Origin: Bettongia penicillata ogilbyi
Taxonomy: Eukaryota > Chordata > Mammalia > Diprotodontia > Potoroidae
NCBI GenBank assembly: GCA_023548195.1
Contig: JAJHZJ010000531.1
Coordinates: forward strand, 2,714,802 to 2,778,801
Length of the DNA: 64,000 nt
Direction of reading: 5' to 3'
Shown here: one piece after another, positions 56,997-64,000 of the stretch
How the letters are laid out: the number at the start of each line of letters is the position of its first letter
Position numbering within the stretch: the first letter of the stretch is position 1
Notes under the pieces: generated by a model
Seen by the model: only the letters and a program-made list of their open reading frames with translations
The model's database searches: none
Told to the model about the DNA's origin: nothing
Translations under genes and position numbers: made by a program

Positions 56997-57285
56997 GGTA
57001 ATAGTGGGAAAAGAATTGGTCTTAAGACTCAGAAGACCTCGGACTGTAGTCTTAGACCTGGTACCTACTAATTACATAAATGAATTGTTAAAACGATCTG
57101 AACCTCCCTAGCCCTTAGTACAGTGCCTTAGCACTTAATAAATGTTTATTGAATAAATGCATCTCAAATTCTTCGTTTATAAAATGAGACTAATGGGACC
57201 TATATTAACTATTTTATGTTGTTATTATGAGGTAAATGGTTCATCAACTGTCAAATTCTATGTAAATGTCAACTACCATTGCTAA
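56997..57285 (+). repeat. MIR interrupted by a short L2-like tail
   Basis: MIR sequence runs to 'gaacctccct' (about 57,110), is interrupted by 'cttagtacagtgccttagca' and 'cttaataaatgtttattgaa', and resumes with 'ctcaaattcttcgtttataa' and 'aatgagactaatgggacc'. Confidence 0.6.
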
Positions 57286-57803
57286 AGAAAAAGACCCTCT
57301 TTCCCCATGCCCCAGACTCAAAGTCAGGAATTTAGGAAAAGTATGCTGAAAAATGGAACCATGGACAAAACAGTAGTCTTAGTAGGACAAATAGTCGTGG
57401 GACAAGTTGTCAGAGCACACCAAATTCAGAAGCATAACCAGCAAAGCACAAAGAGGTAGAGCTATCTTCTGCTATAACTGTGATTGTAGAGGAGCATCTG
57501 CAACAGTGTTGGGAAATTGAGACAGAGATGTTCTAAACCCTGAAAGCTTTAATCTTGACCTCAAAAACAGCTAGTCATTCCTAGGACCTTTCTACTTGAA
57601 CTCACAAGACTTCTTACAGAAAGAATTATGAAGATTAATAGTATATAGCGTACCCTACTATACTGGACAGTGGATCTCAGTTGACATTTGATTTTGGTCA
57701 TTTTATAAAAGACATTTGCAAAAGATATCTTCACATTCTCTGCAAGCATTTTAATTTGTTCACTGACTGAGAATTACTATCCATATTCAGTCTACATTAG
57801 TAT

Positions 57804-58120
57804 GGGGGCAGCTGGGTGGTGCACTGGAGAGAACACCAGGGCAGGAGTCAGAAGGACCTGAGTTCAAATCTCACCTCAGACACTTGACACTCCCTAACTG
57901 TTGTGACCCCGGGCAAGTCACTTAACCCCAATTGCCTCATCCTGGGCCATCTTCAGTCATCCTGATGAATATCTGGTCACTGGATTTAAATGGCTCTGGA
58001 GGACAAGTGAGGCTGGTGACCTGCACAGTCCTCCTTCACTCAAAACAAAGTCACATGCAACTCATGTCATTATTTCTCTGATGGTATGGTCTTCTTCAAC
58101 AACAAAGGATGAACACACAC
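57804..58120 (+). repeat. Full-length marsupial SINE with RTE-like tail
   Basis: Head 'ggggcagctgggtggtgcac', 'tcatcctgatgaatatctgg', 'ggctctggaggacaagtgag', tail 'tgatggtatggtcttcttca' and an (AC)n end. Flanked by 'acattag' at 57,794-57,800 and 58,121-58,127. Closely matches the copy at 28,848. Confidence 0.85.
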
Positions 58121-58129
58121 ACATTAGGA

Positions 58130-59490
58130 TAAGTTTGAAGTTCCCTAAGGAAGTTGCAGGCATTGGATGCATTATGAATACACTGGATCTGGTATGTCTA
58201 GACTCAGAAATCATCTTTGTTGTGTTTGTATTGATTAGGACTAAACCAACCTATCCAAGGTATCAGAAGAATGCTTCAGGAAACCAACTGAGATGATATA
58301 TTCATACCCTAACCATCCATCCCTGTGCAGAGTTCACAAGAAACTAGAAGCAAAAGTGGCAAAGAACAGTGAAGCCTCCAACTTGAGAGTGGTTCTAGAG
58401 ACATCTGACTTTGATGACTCTCCAATAACTGAAGATGGAAGAATGAGTTGAGGAAGAAATTCAAAGTAAAAGTCAAAATGTTATAGAATGTGCTGAAGGA
58501 ACAAAACACAAAATCCTCCTCAGTGATGGCTGAAATTCCCAAGAGTGGTATTGTAAAACTTTAGAAAACACTAGAAAGAAGCATTGGTCAATGTCATCAT
58601 CACAGAGTCCTAAAAGCTATATGAATTGCCCACAGTCATGGTATAGAAGGAAACTGGCAATATTTAAATGTGTAAAATCTACTGGACTAGTAATAAGAAA
58701 ACTAAAGGGGAACAACACATTATGGCATAAATTCAAGATGCCTTGGGTTATTTGTTAGTCAGTATTTCTCCAATATAGACCTCTGCTGGTATGCAAATAT
58801 TATTTCCTCATGAAAGAAGATGAAACACAGATAACATCTTTCCATCAGTATTCTATCTTTCTGAGTGTACATGCCCAAAGAATCTTGGAGGTACCTGACA
58901 TATTTCAAATGGAGAAAATTATTGGAGACATGAAATACCTAGAAGTACTGGTAAACTTAAAAGATTTTTGTAATCTTTGGAAAGCATTTAAAGGGACATA
59001 TGAAAAGAAGAATTAAAGTTTTACCATAGGAGAAAGAGTCATGGTGACAGTGAGAGTCAGAATTTTTACCCAGCTCTCTGATGAACTCACTTCATTCACA
59101 AATACCTCCTGCCCATAAAAACCAAGAAAATATACCAAACCAAATTCTGACTGGAAAAGACAAGAGCTGTTTAGGAAGACAGAAAGTTCTGCACACATGG
59201 GATGGGAGCTGGCCAGGAGTACAGTGACTGGCATGACAGCCACAATAGAGATATCAGTAGCAGTATTGAGCAGATTCTACCTCCCGAGGATTGTAATGAC
59301 TAAGACTGTGTCAGGGTTAAAATCACTGGAACAGAAAGAGATCTCAGGGACTCCTGAACCAGCACTGGGATTAGCAACTGGTTCTCTGGTACCAGTTCCA
59401 GGGTAGAAAGGAATGGTTTGTGCCCCAAATAAGAAAGGTCCCAACTATGTGCGAACTAAGGAACAAGTTCAAGAACACAGTGTAGACTCA
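58130..59490. other. Unannotated stretch
   Basis: No recognised gene or repeat. Frames of 68-77 codons on both strands lack domain signatures. Confidence 0.3.
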
Positions 59491-59496
59491 ATTCTA

Positions 59497-59615
59497 ACCT
59501 TTAGTCCTGCACACTGATGACATCAGGAGGGTGTCTTGATTTGCAAGTGAATTGAATTTAAGTGAGGTAGAGCCGTGCAAAGTTATCAGCCTAGCTCTCT
59601 CCTCCATGTACACCA
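59497..59615 (-). repeat. SINE fragment, antisense
   Basis: 'tgatgacatcaggagggtgt', 'gatttgcaagtgaattgaat' and 'ctagctctctcctccatgta' match the antisense 3' half of the RTE-tailed SINE. Confidence 0.6.
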
Positions 59616-59619
59616 GCCT

Positions 59620-60295
59620 GCAGGGGAATAACCAGGACAGGAAATCAAGATCAAAGTGGATTCAAGCAATTCAGCCTCCCTGAACCTGCAGAACCTCCCA
59701 GATGGTAAATAGTAACTGAGTTTAGCACCAGTCTACTGAAACTCAATCACACACAACTTAACATACTCAAACCTGGGTCAGGAACTTGCAGAACTCACAC
59801 CAGGAGGGAAGTGAAAAATCTTCTCCTCAGATCACTGTACCTTGGAAGCATCAGAAAATTGAAGGCCCTCAGAAGGAGCTGTGGAAGCAGCAGAAGGATA
59901 CTAAAAGACAGAATCTCAAGTCAGACATCCTTCCCACCTCAAAGTGAGCAGAGTCCAACACTAAACTAAAGACCAAACTCATAGGCTGAAAGAATGAGCA
60001 AACAAACAAACAAAAAGAGTACAAAGCACAAAGATTAATAATTCTTTATCATATATTAAATAATAATATATAATCCAGTAACAGGGAAACTCAAGATCCA
60101 AACATAGAAGACAATGACTTAAAAATATTTACAAACATAGAATAGGTTAGGTACACAATATATTGAAGCAAATGAACATGGTAACCTAGTATTTGATTAA
60201 CTCACAGATCCCAGATATGAGGGCAAGAACTCACCATGTGAGAAAAACTGTTGGGAAAACTGGAAAATATTCTAGCAGAGGATTTGGAACCGAAA
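59620..60295 (+). mobile_element. Internally deleted L1 (5' UTR and ORF1 start joined to ORF2)
   Basis: L1 5' UTR-like sequence ('aatcacacacaacttaacat', 'actcacaccaggagggaagt', 'gtgagcagagtccaacacta') leads to an ATG and MSKQTNKQK-like ORF1 start at about 59,994. Diverged ORF1 follows to about 60,138. From about 60,150 the sequence is ORF2 C-terminal type ('cctagtatttgattaactca', 'gttgggaaaactggaaaata'). ORF1's core and most of ORF2 are missing. Confidence 0.55.
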
Positions 60296-60299
60296 AAAG

Positions 60300-61225
60300 T
60301 AAAAAGTCTGTGTGCTTTTTTAAGAAAGTGTCATATTGACTTTAAAAATCATCTAGTCTGTGACTGGTCTGAACAAGTGCAAGTTTTTCAGAGCCTCTCT
60401 AAACAGTGGACCATATAGTGTTCCAACGGAAAGTAATTTCTGATCCATAGATGATCAATTTGTCATTTCAAGAGAATCTTCATGAACTATGAATTATTCT
60501 GGATTTGATACTTAATAGCAAAAGTGAGTGAAGAATTATGCAATCAGTAAACCTCTAGTAACCTCATTCACACACATGAGATTGGGAAGAACCAAAAGCA
60601 GAAGTACAAAAAAGTCAACTTGGTTCTATCCCCTTTAACACTATTTTAAGATCATATGGAAGAGAAATATGAATAAGCTTTTAAGAACTTAGTAAACTGC
60701 CTCATCTAGATACCAATGAGATTTACGCTAGCCTCAAAAGTTTTGGAGTACTCTTGCACCAAAAGAGTGAAAGCCACTAGAAACTCATTAAATTATTCAA
60801 AATAGGATTTACTGATAGTGACCCATTATCTCATACACAAATGGAAATTCTTGGATTTGAAGTGGGCAATCAGTGAGAAATTCAGAAGTTCAGAGATTAT
60901 AGAGATCAGTTTCAAAAATAGACTGACAAGAATTTTCTGACTAACAATTTGGTGAATATTAATTTCTATGCTTATTGTTAAATACAGGTAATGGTGCTAG
61001 TCTATTAAGAGTTCATTACATATTATAGGGCGGGGAAAACTGAAATGGATATAAAATTCCTTACTCTGTAGCTTAGATGAGCACATAATCTAATAAAGTT
61101 GAATCATCTGAATAAGGCTCTAAACAGATTATCTAAATTGAAAGCTTTTATGTGTCACTGAGGAATGTTTGGGAGAATATTTGAAGGCTAGGAAGCTTAT
61201 TATTTTTCCCCTTTTTCAGTTATAT
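60300..61225. other. Unannotated AT-rich stretch
   Basis: No gene or definite repeat was recognised. Confidence 0.3.
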
Positions 61226-61228
61226 TCT

Positions 61229-61753
61229 GTTCTCTTAAGATACGTTTGGAGTATTGTTTTCAATTCTGTTTGTCATGTTTTAAGATAGACCCTATTAAGA
61301 TGGAAAGGTTTCAGAGAATACACACTAGGATGGTGGGTGGCCTTGAAATTGTCATGTATGATTATTGGTTGAAAGAACTAGGGATAATTCACCTAGAGAA
61401 GAGAAAATGTTGTAAGCCAATGGAAGATGACAGTTATTTTCAAGTTTTAAAAGACTGTCCGGTAGAAGAGAAATTAGATTTGTTCTATTGGGTCCCAGAG
61501 GGCAGATCTAGAAGGAATTGATGAAGCTTGCAGAGAAGCTGCTTTGGAATTGGGACAAGAAAATATTTCCTGAAAATGAGTGTTTTCAGAGGTAGAACAG
61601 GCTGCATTAGGAGGTAGTGGGCTCCCTTTCCTTGGATGACTCCAGTAAAAGGCTGGATGAACAATAATTTTGCATTTTGTGGAGTGGATTCTCATTCAAG
61701 TATGAGTTGTACTAGATCAGGTCTGAGGCCCTTCCAGCTGAGATCCTGTGATT
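61229..61753 (+). pseudogene. CR1/L3 LINE 3' end
   Basis: The 91-codon frame 61,246-61,521 corresponds to the end of CR1-type ORF2: MEYCFQFCLSCFKIDPIKME, RMVGGLEIVMYDYWLKELGI, HLEKRK, then EEKLDLFYWVPEGRSRRN. The family's typical GLE...Y--RLKELG-xxLEKRR spacing is kept. The 3' end reads 'gaggcccttccagctgagat' and 'cctgtgattct', the CR1 terminal octamer type. Substitutions and truncation make it a relic. Confidence 0.75.
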
Positions 61754-61754
61754 C

Positions 61755-61960
61755 TCCGTTAGTGGAAAGAGTATTGGATTTGGAGTTGGACATAGATTCA
61801 AATCCCATTTCTGCTACTTACTACTTATACTGCCTGTGTGTACTTGAGCAAATAATTTCTGTTCTTCGGATCTTAGTTTCCTGATCTCTCAAATGAGGAT
61901 GTCATACTAAATAAATGAGGTTTAAAATTCTTTCCAGTTCTAAATCACAGAGTATGGTAT
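61755..61960 (+). repeat. MIR/THER1, nearly full length
   Basis: 'gtggaaagagtattggattt', 'agattcaaatcccatttctg', 'ttcctgatctctcaaatgag' and 'attctttccagttctaaatc'. It abuts the CR1 3' end. Confidence 0.75.
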
Positions 61961-61964
61961 TTTC

Positions 61965-63325
61965 ATTAGAAAGGTTTCTAAGGGTATAAATTTTTTAAAT
62001 GCCCTCTTATCCTTTCCACTGCTTAACTTACCTTAGCCCTCTTATTAACTTGCAGGCACTAATTTTTCCTTCATAGACTACATTCCACCAACCAAAGAGA
62101 AGTGGAAACAATTTCATAGTTACTTTGATGCCTAAATTCTCTAGAGGGACTATTTTCTCCACCAAAGTTTATTTGCTGGAAGATTCAGCTACATAAACTC
62201 AATGGTAGAAGATCAAGATGAATGTCCTTGTGTCAGTGACAGCTCCGTGTACACCAATGTCACCTACACATGATTCTTGACTTATAAATTCTAAGATTTC
62301 AGTAGGCTAGCTAGTATTGCCAATAGTTTAAAATGGCTGTGTGTATGTACTGAAAGAAATCAACTGCAGTGAGGAGAAAATAGGCAAAGCTCTTTTAAAT
62401 GCCTAAAATCTCCTGAGTTATATTGCATAGTGAAATGAATACAGGAACCATGTAACAAATATATCTTTTGATTTCTAAGAAATTTTGTTTACTAAGAATA
62501 AGGAGACAATCAATTGAATATTTAAAGAGGAATCCTGGGATTCATAGATCAAATTAATTAAAGCTATGTTTTAATTTTTTTCAAATCTCAGAAAAAAACA
62601 AAGGCCAAAGAATTCCTGTCTTTGAAAACTAATTTCACTAAATTATCCATGTTATGTCCTCCATATATCATTTCCATAGGAAATACTTTTATTGGCATAG
62701 AGATAATTATTTTTCTTTTCAAAAATCCCTCACTCTAGTATAAAAAATTTGTGCTATTTTTATGAATTGGATGCATTGTTTATTTTGTGAATTTATTGAA
62801 TGTTTCAAAGAGGGGGAACTGAAACATAAAGTTTGCATTTTCCTGGGAATTCCAGAAAATAATTTTTATTAAGTTAATTGTATATTCCTAAATATTTATG
62901 AACAATGCTAATAATTTCCATGGAAAAATTTCAAAGTTTAGTAGTATTGATTTGTCCTCAGTAACCCCATTATTTAGCACTATGTGATAACAGAAGTCCT
63001 GCTAGAATAAGGTATTTCTTGTCTTTGGACAGAATCCCATGATGTCCCCTTTTATAGAGAATTCTGTACTAACAAAAGCTATGCTACAAAGAAACTCTAA
63101 AACATTATAGAAAGTCCTAAACTGAGATCTGAAATTGCAAATATTTTTCTATTTGAAAGCTGACTACCTTGACTTTGGAAGCATCCCTTACTATTGACTT
63201 AGAAAAAAAATTTTTCCCAAAATGTTAGTATTAAGATCTTTTTAAAATTATTACAAAATACATAAAACAACCATGGGCCAATCCATGAAAGCACACTTAA
63301 TACTTCTATTTTCAATTACAAATGT
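61965..63325. other. Repeat-poor AT-rich stretch
   Basis: About 1.3 kb with no recognised gene, RNA or repeat, unusual in this mosaic. It could contain conserved non-coding sequence. Confidence 0.3.
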
Positions 63326-63329
63326 TCCT

Positions 63330-64000
63330 TGAAGATATAAAGAACAAATTGAAGAGTTAAAGGAGTATTCAATGCTCATGACTGGACCATGTCAAAGTGA
63401 TAAAAATCACAATACTACTAAAGTGAATTTATAGATTTAATGCTATACCAATTAAAACTAACAAAGGTAAACTCTATAGAGTTATATAAAATTAAAAGAA
63501 AATACATTTGGAAAAACAAGAGATCTAGAATGACAAGAAAAATGCTGAGGAAAAGCATGTGTTAAAAGCAGGTAGAATTTCCAGACTTAAAACTATATTA
63601 TAAAGCAATAATCATCTGAATAATTTTGTTCTAATTACAAATAAATAAGTAGAGTAATGGAAAAGACAAAGTAGAATCAAAAACAAGGGAACCCAAGGAT
63701 ACATAAACCTAAAAACATAAATTATTTAGGAAAGAATTGCCTATTTCATTGAAAAAAATGGCTTGAAAAATTAGGAAACAGTATGGCAGAAATTTGTCTG
63801 TGTTTTACACTTACATCTTAAACTGCATTCCACAAAAAAAATCAGAATGGGTATATGACCTAACTGTTTTAAGTCATATCATGGATAATCAGAAGAGAAT
63901 CAGATCATATGGGTAATCTAAACAAAGGATATTATAAAAGATAAAATAGGCAATTTTGATAGCACAAAATTTAAAAGCTTCTGCATGAATAAAATGAATT
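63330..64000 (+). pseudogene. L1 ORF2 relic, running off the window
   Basis: 'taatgctataccaattaaaa' (F-N-A-I-P-I-K), 'catttggaaaaacaagagat' and 'aacagtatggcagaaatttg' match the C-terminal third of L1 ORF2, with indels. The 3' end lies beyond the window. Confidence 0.6.

Overview
This window reads as AT-rich nuclear DNA from a marsupial, in an intergenic or deep-intronic stretch. I find no intact protein-coding gene, rRNA, tRNA or CRISPR array. Open frames are short and mostly belong to decayed LINEs or simple repeats. The marsupial assignment rests on recalled repeat families: MAR1-type CORE-SINEs (tRNA-like head starting gggcagctaggtgg), a SINE with an RTE-like tail, marsupial L1 5' and 3' UTR sequence, and ORF1-only L1 derivatives. 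The SINE abundant in South American opossums was not seen, so an Australian marsupial is slightly favoured. This is inference from memory, not a database match.

Layout. 0-5 kb: mostly unannotated, with MIR, L2 and L3 relics. 5-8.3 kb: an RTE endonuclease relic split by an L2-like insertion that itself carries a MAR1 piece, followed by an ORF1-only (HAL1-like) element with a GATA/GGAT microsatellite. 10-13 kb: L3-like relics and an antisense RTE reverse transcriptase. 13-16 kb: an L1 ORF2 relic interrupted by a BLOC1S2 processed pseudogene flanked by 14-bp target-site duplications. 16-24 kb: polypyrimidine and AT-rich tracts in otherwise plain DNA. 24-30 kb: SINEs, MIRs, an antisense L1 3' end and an unclassified repeat with promoter-like and poly(A)-like motifs. 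30-38 kb: old CR1/L3-like and CORE-SINE relics and an LTR-like segment. 38.8-41.5 kb: a second, longer HAL1-like element. 42-45 kb: an RTE 3' end between 87-bp direct repeats, then LTR-like sequences including a directly repeated module. 46-58 kb: dense SINE/MIR/L2/L3 mosaic, a hAT-like MITE and a second RTE endonuclease relic. 58-64 kb: an internally deleted L1, a CR1/L3 3' end, and an L1 ORF2 piece running off the window.

The parts relate as a retrotransposon ecosystem. Four separate RTE fragments together cover endonuclease, reverse transcriptase, C-terminal tail and 3' end. SINEs in the same window carry the same kind of 3' tail as the RTE, consistent with RTE machinery mobilising them. 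L1 machinery is the likely source of the HAL1-like elements and of the BLOC1S2 pseudogene. I did not find a new functional system. The most informative observations are structural: nested insertions, the paired ORF1-only elements with microsatellites at the same internal site, the unusually long flanking duplication, and several perfect palindromes.
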